Assembly (NCBI GenBank): GCA_031286305.1
Contig: JAITUM010000078.1
Coordinates: forward strand, 1 to 38,148
Length of the DNA: 38,148 nucleotides
Reading direction: 5' to 3'
Source: Candidatus Fibrimonadaceae bacterium
Lineage (GTDB): Bacteria > Fibrobacterota > Fibrobacteria > Fibrobacterales > Fibrobacteraceae
The notes under the pieces are model-generated. The model was not told the origin of the DNA. It worked only from the letters and a program-made list of their open reading frames with translations, and ran no database searches. Below are positions 14,124 through 23,483 of this stretch, piece by piece; positions within the stretch are counted from its first letter, which is position 1; each line of letters begins with the position of its first letter. Made by a program: the position numbers and the translations under genes.

Positions 14124-16457
14124 ATGACTACTGCTATACCCTCAATTTGGCTTATTGTTCCTGTTTCCTCAATAATTGCCCTTGTTGCAGCCTTGCTTTT
14201 TTACAAAAATTTAATGAAAAAGCCCGAAGGCAACCAAAAAATGAAAGAAATTGCACAATATGTGCGCGAAGGTGCCATGGCGTACCTAAAACGACAATAT
14301 AAAACAGTGTCAGTTGTATTTGTGGTTTTATCCCTAATGCTGATTGTGCTTGCAGTGCTAGGTGTCCAAAATCCCTTTGTTCCAATAGCATTTATATCAG
14401 GCGGATTTTTCTCCGGGCTTTGCGGGTTCTTGGGCATGAAAGCTGCTACACAGGCAAGCTCGCGCACAGCTCAGGGCGCAACGCAAAGTTTGAACAACGC
14501 TTTGCAAATAGCCTTTAGGGGCGGGGCGGTGATGGGCATGGTAGTGGTAGGTTTTGGCTTGCTGGATATTGCCGCATGGTATTGGTTTTTAAATTACGTT
14601 TTCGATAATAACATATTTGGCATGGGCATTGAAGATCCTTGGCAAAAAATGACTGCAATAACCACCATTATGCTAACCTTTGGCATGGGTGCAAGCGTTC
14701 AGGCATTATTTGCACGTGTGGGTGGTGGAATTTACACAAAAGCCGCAGACGTCGGTGCGGATTTAGTTGGTAAAGTAGAAGCCAACATACCGGAAGACGA
14801 TCCTCGCAACCCGGCAACAATAGCAGATAACGTAGGCGATAATGTGGGCGACGTGGCAGGAATGGGCGCAGATCTTTATGAAAGTTATTGTGTTTCAATA
14901 CTTGCAACTGCAGCTTTAGGCGCGGCAGTTTTCCCGCATCTCGGCGTAAATGCAATAATAGCTCCCATGTTGGTTGCTGCTGTTGGAATTTTATTTTCAC
15001 TCGCAGGCATAATGTTTGTTCGCACAAAAGAAGATGCCAGCTCCAAAGATTTGCTTCGCTCGCTTTTAACCGGAACGCTTGGCAGTTCGGTTTTAACCTT
15101 GATTGCAGTTGCTGTTTTGGCAGGCACAGGCATAATAACATGGGGAATTTTCGGTTCTGTAATTACCGGCTTAGTTGTAGGAGTTATAATAGGGCAATTC
15201 ACGGAATACTATACATCCGATTCATATAAACCAACACAAAGCATAGCGGAACAAGCCAAGTTAGGGCACGCAACTACTATATTAGAAGGTATTTCGGTTG
15301 GAATGAAAAGCGTAGGTTTCCCTGTTATTAGCATTGTTGTAGGTATTATTCTAGCCTTTGGTTTTGCCGATGGTTTTAACAATTTATTGATGGGGCTTTA
15401 CGGAATTGGCTTTGCCTCGGTTGGAATGCTTTCAACCCTCGGCATAACCCTCGCTACAGATGCCTTTGGTCCCATAGCAGACAATGCAGGCGGAAACGCA
15501 GAAATGTCTGGCTTAGCTCCGGAGGTTCGCAAGCGCACAGATGAACTGGATATGCTCGGCAACACCACAGCCGCAACAGGTAAAGGTTTTGCCATAGGCT
15601 CCGCCGCCCTGGCTGCAATGGCGCTTATTGCCGCATACATAGGCGAAACGCAACTTTGGCTCGGCAAATTAGCAAGCAAGAGTGCAGATGGAATTTTCAA
15701 AGCAGGTTCCGTTATATTTACAAACACCAACGAAAAACTCAGCCAGCATTTTGCCGGCAACTCCGGCATTAAAGTTTTAGAAAGCGGAAAGGCAATAAAT
15801 TTGGAAAGCGGAACTCTTGTTGGTATGTCCGCACAAAATGTTAATATAGTCGATTTTATGACTGCATATAATTTAACGCTTATGAATCCGATGCTGCTTG
15901 GTGGTATGTTTATAGGAACAATGTTAATATTCGTGTTCAGCTCAATGACTATTCATGCGGTAGGTAAAGCAGCCGGTGCAATGGTAGAAGAAGTTCGCCG
16001 CCAATTCCGCGAAATTAAAGGTATTATGGACGGCAGCGGCAAACCCGATTATGCTCGTTGCGTAGAAATTAGCACTTTAGGTGCGCAAAAAGAAATGATT
16101 GTGCCTTCTCTAATGGCCGTGCTTGTTCCTATTTTCACAGGGCTTCTCCTAGGAGTGCCGGGTGTTGTTGGTTTGCTTATTGGTAGCCTGGTAGCAGGGC
16201 TTCCGCTTGCAACATTCTTAAATAATTCCGGTGGCGCATGGGACAATGCAAAAAAATTCATTGAAAAAGGAAACATTGGCGGCAAAGGCTCCGAAGCGCA
16301 CAAAGCTGCTGTAACAGGCGATACGGTTGGCGATCCATTCAAAGATACTTCCGGCCCTTCACTCAACACTTTAATGAAACTCATATCAGTGGTCAGCATT
16401 GTATTTGTAGGTTTAGTTATTAAATACAGCGAAGTAATTATGGGAGTTTTTAGGTAA
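14124..16457 (+). CDS. hppA: Membrane-bound ion-pumping pyrophosphatase, K+-dependent type
   Basis: The 777-residue polytopic inner-membrane protein couples PPi hydrolysis to H+ or Na+ export. The active-site signature DVGADLVGKVE begins at Asp209, and DDPRNPATIADNVGDNVGD follows. A second set of catalytic acids lies in AFGPIADNAGGNAEMSG and near the end in GDTVGDPFKDTSGPS. GNTTAATGKGFAIGSA begins at 479; Ala (not Lys) after GNTT marks the K+-dependent subfamily, in which both H+ and Na+ pumps occur, so ion specificity is left open. About 16 hydrophobic segments are visible. It starts from a near-leaderless promoter. A lipoprotein gene begins 1 base after the stop. Confidence 0.97.
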   Translation: MTTAIPSIWLIVPVSSIIALVAALLFYKNLMKKPEGNQKMKEIAQYVREGAMAYLKRQYKTVSVVFVVLSLMLIVLAVLGVQNPFVPIAFISGGFFSGLCGFLGMKAATQASSRTAQGATQSLNNALQIAFRGGAVMGMVVVGFGLLDIAAWYWFLNYVFDNNIFGMGIEDPWQKMTAITTIMLTFGMGASVQALFARVGGGIYTKAADVGADLVGKVEANIPEDDPRNPATIADNVGDNVGDVAGMGADLYESYCVSILATAALGAAVFPHLGVNAIIAPMLVAAVGILFSLAGIMFVRTKEDASSKDLLRSLLTGTLGSSVLTLIAVAVLAGTGIITWGIFGSVITGLVVGVIIGQFTEYYTSDSYKPTQSIAEQAKLGHATTILEGISVGMKSVGFPVISIVVGIILAFGFADGFNNLLMGLYGIGFASVGMLSTLGITLATDAFGPIADNAGGNAEMSGLAPEVRKRTDELDMLGNTTAATGKGFAIGSAALAAMALIAAYIGETQLWLGKLASKSADGIFKAGSVIFTNTNEKLSQHFAGNSGIKVLESGKAINLESGTLVGMSAQNVNIVDFMTAYNLTLMNPMLLGGMFIGTMLIFVFSSMTIHAVGKAAGAMVEEVRRQFREIKGIMDGSGKPDYARCVEISTLGAQKEMIVPSLMAVLVPIFTGLLLGVPGVVGLLIGSLVAGLPLATFLNNSGGAWDNAKKFIEKGNIGGKGSEAHKAAVTGDTVGDPFKDTSGPSLNTLMKLISVVSIVFVGLVIKYSEVIMGVFR

Positions 16458-16458
16458 C

Positions 16459-17028
16459 ATGGCAAACAGACAACTAATTGAGAATGGAGAATGGAGAATG
16501 GAGAATAACTCCACAAATAGTGGCTCTTTTCGCACAAATAGCGGTTCTTTCTGCAAAAATTCTCAATTCTCAACTCTCAACTCTCAATTAAAAATCCCAC
16601 TATACATTCTAATAATAATAATGCTAGTCTCCTGTGCTACTAAGCCTGGGGTGGTTTTTCAGCATCCGCCGGTTAATCCTGATGCGCCTTTAGCGTTTTT
16701 TGGAGAGGGCAATATGAAAAAAGAAATGCGGCGAGAATATGCAGCGGCACTTCAGAACTCCGGACTTTATAATTTTATTTTTGAAGATTTTTCAGAAGAA
16801 CAAATAAAAAATGCCGTTGAGATTCGTTTGAATTATGAAAGAGAAAAAGGCAATTTAATTTTGACAGCGGAATTTGTAAAAAACGATATGGTATGGTTCA
16901 ACTTTACCATAAAAGAAGAGAAAAATAAAAAAGACAGACAAATCCTTTTGAATCGCTTTGTGCAAGAAGTTCAAAGAATAACCACTCAACCCCCTGCGCC
17001 TTCCCCTACTCCTAACTGTAGAGGGTAA
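16459..17028 (+). CDS. Small predicted lipoprotein with repeat-derived N-terminus
   Basis: The lipoprotein signal is IPLYILIIIMLVSC, with the lipobox Cys at the end. The mature part (about 130 residues) has an N-terminal proline-rich stretch, then a charged alpha/beta region and the Pro-rich tail TQPPAPSPTPNCRG. I do not recognise the family; short predicted secreted lipoproteins of this kind are common in Fibrobacter and Bacteroidetes. The 40 residues before the signal (IENGEWRMEN...NSQFSTLNSQL) are encoded by a palindromic DNA repeat (16476-16589) and are probably not ancestral. ATG 16498 inside the repeat is an alternative start. It lies between hppA and priA in the same direction. Confidence 0.65.
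   Translation: MANRQLIENGEWRMENNSTNSGSFRTNSGSFCKNSQFSTLNSQLKIPLYILIIIMLVSCATKPGVVFQHPPVNPDAPLAFFGEGNMKKEMRREYAAALQNSGLYNFIFEDFSEEQIKNAVEIRLNYEREKGNLILTAEFVKNDMVWFNFTIKEEKNKKDRQILLNRFVQEVQRITTQPPAPSPTPNCRG
16476..16589. repeat. Palindromic ATTCTCAATT-type repeat, copy 1
   Basis: The left arm is a run of GAGAATGGAGAATGG units starting AATTGAG at 16476. The right arm ATTCTCAATTCTCAACTCTC continues to TCAATT at 16589. The loop holds CACAAATAGTGGCTCTTTT and a near-repeat, CACAAATAGCGGTTCTTT. A close copy sits at 26403-26538. The transcript would form a long imperfect hairpin. Confidence 0.85.
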
Positions 17029-17029
17029 A

Positions 17030-18936
17030 ATGGAAAAATATTTCGCGGTTGCAGAAGTTTGCATTCCAAGTACCATTTTAGACAGTTTATCGTTTAGCGT
17101 TGATGATGAGAGCATTGTTAGAGGTTCGGTTGTTCGGGTTTCGCTGAGGGGACGCAAAAAACCGCTCTTGGGACTTGTGTTAAACGTTCATAAAAATTTC
17201 CCGAAATTCAAATTGAAACCTGCAGAAAATTGCGAATATATTTTTTCAGAGCGATATGTAGAAACATTTTTGTGGTGCGCAAATTATTACATGTGTTCGC
17301 TAGGCGAAACCCTAACCGCATTTTGGCCGGCAGATTTGGAGAAATATTTATGCACCCCCCGCTAACCGCAGAACAACAAAATGCCGTTGATATTTTAACC
17401 AAAATGTTAACTCCATGCCCCAACTTCCGCGGCGCACTTTTGCATGGTGTCACGGGTAGCGGGAAAACGCGGGTTTATTTGGAACTTGTGCGCAAAGCTT
17501 TGGACTTGGGTTTGAAAACGCTAATACTTGTGCCGGAAATAAATTTAACGCCACAAACTAAAAAACGATTCGAAGATTTTTTAGAATGCAAAATCCCAAT
17601 ACTGCACTCCGCCCTAAGAGCAAAAGAAAAACGAGAAACTTGGCAAAAACTATTAAGCAATGAATGCCGCATTCTAATGGGTACCCGCTCCGCAATCCTA
17701 GCTCCCTTTGAACCTCAATTAATTATTATTGACGAGGAGCACGACGCTTCTTATAAACAGCAAGATCCGGCGCCGCGCTACAATGTTCGGGAAATGGCTT
17801 TTCATATTGCGCATAAATATGGGGCACTTGTGGTTTTAGGCTCGGCTACACCTTCGCTGGAAACTTATGAGAATGCTAAAAATGGAAACTTGAAACTTAT
17901 AGAGATGAAAAGCAGACCGGGAGGCTTGCCGTTGCCGGAAGTGTTCATTGCAGATATGAAAGAGGTGAGAAAAAAACAGGATAAAGATTTGATGCTTTCT
18001 CCGATTTTGCGCGATGCGCTTTCTGCAACAATTTCGCAAGGGAATCAGGCTATAATTTTGCTGAATCGCAGAGGGTACAGCACAAACAGAATTTGCGAGG
18101 AATGCGGAAACCCTTTGCAATGCACGGATTGCAATGTTGTTCTTGTTTATCACAAACAGCATGGCAAACTCATGTGCCACTATTGCGGAAAATTATTTTT
18201 ATCGGATATTCATTGCAAGTGCGGTTCAAAAAAGTTTGCTTTTTTTGGGAGCGGCATAGAAAAGGCAGAAGAAGAAATTAAAGAGTGGCTGCCAAATGCA
18301 AAAGTTCTGCGCCTTGATGCAGACACCACGAGCGGGCTGGGAACTACGGAAAAACTTTTGCAAAAATTCAGAAACAAGGAATGCAATATTCTTTTGGGAA
18401 CGCAAATGGTGGCAAAGGGGCACGACTTTCCGGATGTTTCTCTTGTTGGCATTCTTTGCGCAGATATAGGCAGCGGCATTCCGGATTTTCGTGCCGGTGA
18501 AAGATACTTTCAACTTTTGACACAAGTTGCCGGCAGAGCGGGGCGTTTTTTGGAAAATTCCCAAGTGATAATACAAAGTTTTTGCCCGGAAAATCCTGTT
18601 ATGCAGTTTGCCATTAAACACGATTATTTGGGTTTTTCAAAAGCGGAACTCGTAGAAAGGCAAGAAGCATTTTACCCTCCGTTTTGCAAAATAATGCAAA
18701 TTAGATTGCAAGCAAAAAATAAAACAAAATTAGAAACAGCAGCAAATGAACTGGCTGGGTTATTACGTGGCAAAGGCGGGCAAGTGCTTGGCCCCGCTGA
18801 ACCATTTGTTGCACGGGTGCAAAAATATTTTCGCATGGTTATAACGTTAAAAGCCGCTAGTCCTGCGGATGTAAAAAAAACGCTTGCCGATTTTGATTCT
18901 AAAGGAGTAGAAGTGCGAGTGGACAGAGATTGCTGA
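17030..18936 (+). CDS. priA: Primosomal helicase PriA, interrupted by a -1 frameshift and lacking the winged-helix domain
   Basis: PriA restarts stalled replication forks. The first frame (17030-17365) encodes the 3'-DNA-binding domain, ending ...AFWPADLEKYLCT. The helicase continues in the -1 frame from the CCCCCC run at 17355-17360 with PPLTAEQQNAVDIL. It then shows Walker A GVTGSGKT, the DEEH box in IIIDEEHDASYKQQDPAPRY, and eight paired Cys of the zinc region (CEECGNPLQCTDC, CHYCG, CKCG). Restoring one C would give about 635 residues. PriA is usually 700 or more; the winged-helix domain normally between the N-domain and lobe 1 is missing. AGAGGG precedes ATG 17030. The break may be mutation, slippage or sequencing error. 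Confidence 0.88.
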
Positions 18937-18939
18937 GCA

Positions 18940-21567
18940 TTAACCCATTCCTACGGAATGTAAAAGCTCATTGATAATGCAATCGGCATTGTAAGACTTA
19001 GCACGTTCAATAGCGGCTTGGCGGAATTGCGTTGCATTGCCGTTTTCCAAAAAGCTAAGAATGGTTTGCTGCATTTCGGCAGGCGTTTCAACTAGAAAAC
19101 CACACTCCCCATGCTTGATAATATCCTTTGGACCCTTGGTGTTATAAGCAACCGCAGGCAAACCGCAACTAAGAGCTTCCAAAACCACTAAGGCAAAAGT
19201 ATCAAAGCGAGAAGGAAGAGCCAGTATATCTGCCGAAGCGTAAATAATGGGCAGTTTGCTTTGCTCCACCCAGTCTATAAAAACAGCATCCGGGTTTTCG
19301 CGTTGCAACTGTTCCACAGCGGGACCCTTGCCAACCACCACCAGTTTCACCTTGCTAATTTTTTTCTTTGCCTCGCTATAAATATCGGTTAATTCCAGTA
19401 CCCCTTTCTCATTGCTCACACGCCCCACATAAAGTATCACGCGGCAATCCGCGTCTAATCCAAATGCCCCTTGCTTATCGGGCTTGTGCGGTTTAAAGCG
19501 TTCATTAACCCAGTGCCCGGTTAAACACACTTGCGAAGGGTCTAAATTCATTTGCGTTCCCGAAAGCCACGTTTTTTGGTCGGAGTTTAGAACCAGCACT
19601 TTGTCAAAAGCTTTGTAGAAAGCACGCAATATACGACGAACACGATTAAGATTGCGCCTTTCCATGCCAAGCACTTTGCGGGCAAACATTAACCAGTCGG
19701 TGTGCAAATAAAACGAAGCTTCCACTGTGTATGCACGCTTCAGGTAAAGACCGAGCAAACCCATAATGCCTTCGGTTGAACAAATTACACGGTCATATTC
19801 TCCGCTGGCAAACAAGTTATGCAATTCTACGGATTTGGGAATTCTAAAGCTGTAATCCGGATAGGCGGGAAATGAAAATTCCTTTACGGGTTTAAGCACG
19901 ATTAAGTGATCGTCGGGCTGCACATTTGCGCTGCACACAACTATATCTATAGGGAGATTGCGTTTTTTTATTTCGGTGTGCACTTCCTTTAAAAAAGTAG
20001 AAATCCCATTAGCATCGCCAAAGGTATCGGTGAGCCACATCATGCGTTTGGGATGTTCAAACTTGCCTAGGCGTTTTGAGAAATCACGCAAAAACGGGCG
20101 TGTATTAAACAGCGTTTTGGTGCTGGCAAAATGCGCCACAAACAAAAGCGTTGCACCAAAGAACGGAAGAGTCAGCCCATCTAAAAAATCAACCAAGTTA
20201 AACTTGCCCTTTCCAAGATTCTGTGGGCTAATATAACTTCTTATATCGGTGGGCAATTCCAGTTTTTCAACAAGCTCGGTGATAGAAGCGTTTTTTAATC
20301 TTTCAGTTATTTTTGCCTTGCTCATTTTTTTATCTATGCGCGCTCTTAGAATATCATAAAAACGATTATTTATATTGAGAATGGAATCATAATAATCCTT
20401 TACCATATTTTCATCATTGCGTTCATAGATTTTTGCAATATTTTCCGCCTCTTTGAATATGGGTTTGTATGCTGAAGACACCAACATTTTTTTTAGAAAT
20501 GGTGGTTTTTCACCCATCATGCAGTTTTGGAAAATCTTTATAAATGAATATGCCATCTTGTTTTGTTGCACTTCGCAAAGCAAATTCGACAACGCAAGCG
20601 AAAATAGTTTGTCATTTGTGTCACCCTTGTGCAACAAAAGTCGCACCAATCCGGGATCGTTATAGTTAGTTGCAATTTGGCAAGCAAAGTTTAGCATGGC
20701 AAATGTCATTTTTTCCGTATACTCATATCTCCCGTATGGAGCCATGTTGCCGCTTCGTATAGCTTCCAGTACAAGCTGTGATTTGGGCTGAGTTTTTAAT
20801 TTTTCCGCCAAATTCGGTATATGCAGATAAACGCCGGCTGTACCTGCAAATACGCCCATGTGGCAATCCGAACCTCCAGACATGAATTTGCGGTATGGGT
20901 CTATGCAGTAATTCAAGGGGTTAATATTAAATTTTTTAGAATAGTGGTCTATCATCTCCGGTGTTATTTGCTCAACCCACTCTCTTACAAGAGTGTTTTG
21001 CCATGTATCGCGTTGTCCGTTGAGCACTTCAAAGCGTTCAAACAGGAGCATCATTTTGTCGAAGAAAGCCTGCGGTGGTAGCTGGTTTGCAGCATAATGA
21101 TAAAGGGGATGCGCCCAAATGGTGGGTAAATTGTGCTGCCGCGCATATTCCAAAAACGGATAAATGCTTTTGCGCAATTTTTCCAATTTAACTTCTTGCT
21201 CAGGTGTAAAACCGTAGGCCAGCACATGTACGCCAATGCCAAAATCCGGAACCCGGCAACTGAACTCAGCTGCAGTTAAAACATCAATGCCCTTATCTTG
21301 CATTTGGTAGCACGAGCGAGCATTATTGTGATTGGTAATTATAAAGGCATCGCAACCATTGTGTGTTAGCTTCTTTATCAAGGTCTCGCTTGGGAGCCAA
21401 GTTTCCGGCACATTCAAAATGCGACCAAGCAATTCATCCGGCTCATCACTATTGCAGTCATGGCAATGAAGGTCAACTTTTAAGGTCTCATCTTTAGGAA
21501 ATCTTTTTTCCTGCTCAGCAACAAATTTCTGCTGAGCTTCTCGCAATATTTTTTGAAAACTGTCCAT
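18940..21567 (-). CDS. PHP-domain / GT4 glycosyltransferase fusion protein
   Basis: The 875-residue two-domain protein has no signal or membrane segment. Residues about 30-300 form a PHP metal-dependent phosphoesterase-like domain: VDLHCHDCNSDEP with His34/His36, FIITNHNNA, TIWAHPLYH and SGGSDCHMG. After a helical middle (about 300-500) comes a GT-B family 4 glycosyltransferase beginning MMWLTDTFGDANGISTFL. It has VILYVGRVSNEKGVLEL (sugar-nucleotide domain) and PSRFDTFALVVLEALSCGLP, where the first Glu of the EX7E motif is Asp. The GT part resembles lipid alpha-mannosyl/glucosyltransferases. A glycolipid role with a PHP hydrolase acting on a related phosphate is conceivable but unproven. It is convergent with priA (3 bases between the stops). 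Confidence 0.85.
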   Translation of the reverse strand: MDSFQKILREAQQKFVAEQEKRFPKDETLKVDLHCHDCNSDEPDELLGRILNVPETWLPSETLIKKLTHNGCDAFIITNHNNARSCYQMQDKGIDVLTAAEFSCRVPDFGIGVHVLAYGFTPEQEVKLEKLRKSIYPFLEYARQHNLPTIWAHPLYHYAANQLPPQAFFDKMMLLFERFEVLNGQRDTWQNTLVREWVEQITPEMIDHYSKKFNINPLNYCIDPYRKFMSGGSDCHMGVFAGTAGVYLHIPNLAEKLKTQPKSQLVLEAIRSGNMAPYGRYEYTEKMTFAMLNFACQIATNYNDPGLVRLLLHKGDTNDKLFSLALSNLLCEVQQNKMAYSFIKIFQNCMMGEKPPFLKKMLVSSAYKPIFKEAENIAKIYERNDENMVKDYYDSILNINNRFYDILRARIDKKMSKAKITERLKNASITELVEKLELPTDIRSYISPQNLGKGKFNLVDFLDGLTLPFFGATLLFVAHFASTKTLFNTRPFLRDFSKRLGKFEHPKRMMWLTDTFGDANGISTFLKEVHTEIKKRNLPIDIVVCSANVQPDDHLIVLKPVKEFSFPAYPDYSFRIPKSVELHNLFASGEYDRVICSTEGIMGLLGLYLKRAYTVEASFYLHTDWLMFARKVLGMERRNLNRVRRILRAFYKAFDKVLVLNSDQKTWLSGTQMNLDPSQVCLTGHWVNERFKPHKPDKQGAFGLDADCRVILYVGRVSNEKGVLELTDIYSEAKKKISKVKLVVVGKGPAVEQLQRENPDAVFIDWVEQSKLPIIYASADILALPSRFDTFALVVLEALSCGLPAVAYNTKGPKDIIKHGECGFLVETPAEMQQTILSFLENGNATQFRQAAIERAKSYNADCIINELLHSVGMG

Positions 21568-21592
21568 GTTCTAATTTATGGGAATATAGAAA
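21568..21592 (-). promoter_or_regulatory. Promoter of the PHP-GT4 gene
   Basis: On the minus strand TTTCTATATT ends at 21583, with -10 box 21588 to 21583, 15 bases before ATG 21567, giving a leader of roughly eight bases. It sits immediately downstream of the OmpH stop codon. Confidence 0.4.
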
Positions 21593-22099
21593 TTACCTGT
21601 TCAAGTAATCCAAAACTTTTTGTGTTAAGTCGTTTTCATTTTTCCAGAAAATTACGGAACCGGTGGCTCTGTCTAAAACGTAATCGTAGCCTTCACTCAA
21701 GGCTATTTCCGTTACGGCTTTTCTTATCAGGGCTATGATAGGAGCACTCACTTTTTCATTCTCTTTTAACAGCTCGCCGGTTCGTCCGTAAATTTTTTCT
21801 ATGAAATTTTTGAGTTCAGTATCTCTGCGGGCAAACTCCGCCTCCAATTCTCTTCTTTGCTCATCTGAGAGCATCAAGCTTTGCTTTTCCAATCTCTCTT
21901 TTACAAAGCCAAGTTCTCTCTGGAGCAAATTAGCCTGCTGTTCCCACTTTGCCACCTGACGGTCATATTCTTCTTGCGCCTTTCTTGTGCCCTTATATCC
22001 CTCAAATATTATTTTAGAATCCACATGAGCAACACGCATACCATCTGCAGCCATAGCAAAGGAAGCAAGGAAAAGAAAAATGAAAAGATTCTTTAACAT
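21593..22099 (-). CDS. OmpH/Skp-family periplasmic chaperone
   Basis: The 168-residue protein has a Sec signal peptide MLKNLFIFLFLASFAMA, cleaved before ADG. The mature part begins MRVAHVDSKIIFEGYKGTRKAQEEYD, the usual OmpH start. A long charged coiled coil follows (about 40-115, WEQQANLLQRELGFVKERLE onward), then a C-terminal beta segment VTEIALSEGYDYVLDRATG. Skp proteins hold outer-membrane proteins during export. ATG 22099 is chosen over the 22153 start because it gives a clean signal peptide and has TATATT 6 bases upstream. The earlier start lies within the glucokinase gene end. bamA and lpxD, the frequent neighbours, are absent. Confidence 0.88.
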   Translation of the reverse strand: MLKNLFIFLFLASFAMAADGMRVAHVDSKIIFEGYKGTRKAQEEYDRQVAKWEQQANLLQRELGFVKERLEKQSLMLSDEQRRELEAEFARRDTELKNFIEKIYGRTGELLKENEKVSAPIIALIRKAVTEIALSEGYDYVLDRATGSVIFWKNENDLTQKVLDYLNR

Positions 22100-22115
22100 T
22101 TGGAAAATATAGAAA
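22100..22115 (-). promoter_or_regulatory. Leaderless-type promoter of the OmpH/Skp gene
   Basis: On the minus strand TTTTCTATATT has its -10 box at 22111 to 22106, 6 bases before ATG 22099, placing the predicted transcription start at the start codon. Confidence 0.5.
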
Positions 22116-22130
22116 ACAATCTTGAGAATT

Positions 22131-23186
22131 TTAGCACGCATTTGCTGCGCCATACAGGCTGATTGAATAATCCTTTATCAAATAAACCGGAACTTGCATT
22201 AGAAGCGGCCTTATATTTTTGTTATAAGCCATTTCGTAATATTTCATAAACAGGTTATTGTTGGTGAGCCAGCGAAGTTCTTTTTGCGCAACGCCTCCGG
22301 CCAAATATAAACCGCCAAATGGCAAAAGCAAGGTTGAAATATCGCTTGCATAACGCGCCAGCATCTTAACGAATAAGCATAACATTTCTGCTGCAACAGG
22401 GTCTGAATCGGAGAGCTTGGATATGAGGCGTGGTCTGTCTGTTGGTTTTGCATTTTCAATTTCTGTCCAAGCATCACTTTTTGGCAAGCCTTTTGTGTTT
22501 TGCCACCACTCATAAAGGTTTTGAATGCCCGTGCCGGAAACCAGCACTTCAACATCGGGAACTACTCCTAACTGTTTTTCCATATAGTCTCTGAAAGACT
22601 GGCTGTCTTTGTCAAAGGGAGCGAATGTCAAATGCCCGCCCTCGGAGGAGTTTGGAGCATAACCCGCTTCTGTCCAGGTTAAAAATCCCGCTCCTAGACC
22701 TGTTCCGGGGCCAATTACGGCTTTGGTGGTTTGTTGCGGCGCGGGCTGCGAGCCGTCTGTGTGCGTGAATGTGAAAATTTGTTCCGGGTCATTTACATCC
22801 AAGGTCGGGATTCCGTAGCTTATGCCCAAGAAATCGTTTATTACGCGGATGTCCATGCCGAGTTCTTTTGAGAGTTCGTTTCCATTTATGTCCCAGCTCA
22901 GATTGGTCATTTTGCAATGGTTATCGGAAACAGGGCCGGCAGCGCAAACGCAGCCGCGAGTGGTTGTTAAATCCGCTCGTTCATTTTTTGCAGCGTTCAA
23001 GAGCTCCTTTATGGGCTGTGTTAAGCCGTTTATTTCGCCGGATGGGAAAATAGCTTCTACCACAATGGTAAATTTTCCATTTTTCACGCCAACCAACGCC
23101 AAATTCGTATTGGTTCCACCAATGTCGCCTGCTAAAACCAGACGATCAAACCCTGCATCTTTATTATGCCACTTCAACTTCATCAT
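22131..23186 (-). CDS. glk: Glucokinase (bacterial Glk family)
   Basis: The 351-residue enzyme phosphorylates glucose with ATP and belongs to the E. coli-type glucokinase family rather than ROK. It starts with the phosphate-1 motif LVLAGDIGGTNTNLALV. NDFLGISYGIP (catalytic Asp region), AVIGPGTGLGAGFL and the glucose-binding SSEGGHLTFAPFD follow. A C-terminal GGLYLAGGVAQKEL carries the adenosine motif. There are two consecutive ATGs (23186, 23183); the first is chosen because the TAAATT promoter box lies 6 bases from it. It fits a cellulose/glucose-using lifestyle, though there is no sugar operon around it. Confidence 0.95.
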   Translation of the reverse strand: MMKLKWHNKDAGFDRLVLAGDIGGTNTNLALVGVKNGKFTIVVEAIFPSGEINGLTQPIKELLNAAKNERADLTTTRGCVCAAGPVSDNHCKMTNLSWDINGNELSKELGMDIRVINDFLGISYGIPTLDVNDPEQIFTFTHTDGSQPAPQQTTKAVIGPGTGLGAGFLTWTEAGYAPNSSEGGHLTFAPFDKDSQSFRDYMEKQLGVVPDVEVLVSGTGIQNLYEWWQNTKGLPKSDAWTEIENAKPTDRPRLISKLSDSDPVAAEMLCLFVKMLARYASDISTLLLPFGGLYLAGGVAQKELRWLTNNNLFMKYYEMAYNKNIRPLLMQVPVYLIKDYSISLYGAANAC

Positions 23187-23202
23187 AAGGAGAATTTAGA
23201 AA
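23187..23202 (-). promoter_or_regulatory. Leaderless-type promoter of glk
   Basis: On the minus strand TTTTCTAAATT has its -10 box at 23198 to 23193, followed by CTCCTT and ATG 23186. Confidence 0.45.
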
Positions 23203-23213
23203 ACGCTGATTTA

Positions 23214-23350
23214 CTCGCTTGGGGGAAATCCCCCTCGCTGCAACCGCCCGTTACATTGCACAAGGGCAGACACGTAGGTACTGCCCCTACATTGGACGGG
23301 CGTTTTCCGCTACCCCCAATGCGGGGACACCCCGCAACGCCCCGAAATAT
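23214..23350. repeat. GC-rich multi-hairpin dispersed repeat, copy A
   Basis: The block contains nested inverted repeats: GGGGG/CCCC near 23220-23234, CGCCCGT 23245-23251 with ACGGGCG 23296-23302, GGGCAG/CTGCCC inside, and GCGGGG aca CCCCGC 23321-23335. Long stretches match, in reverse complement, the element at 30985-31215 (for example CCCCCTCGCTGCAACCGCC and CGCTACCCCCAATGCGGGG). The remainder of the 409-base gap between glk and 23596 is AT-rich sequence with no gene I can support, plus the inverted repeat described next. Confidence 0.8.
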
Positions 23351-23483
23351 AAAAAAAAAACGACGAAATTAACCCAAAATCACCGCAAATGACAACAGGA
23401 GATTTCCGATGACAAAGAGGAAAAATAGCAGAAAAGCAAACCAAAGTGGTAAGCGGGCAAACCGTAAATACAAGGATAGCGTA

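Noticed and set aside
14668-15202. Long minus-strand frames opposite hppA
   Set aside because: They have low-complexity compositions (Leu/Arg- or Pro/Ala/Lys-rich) typical of antisense shadows of a strongly biased membrane-protein gene.
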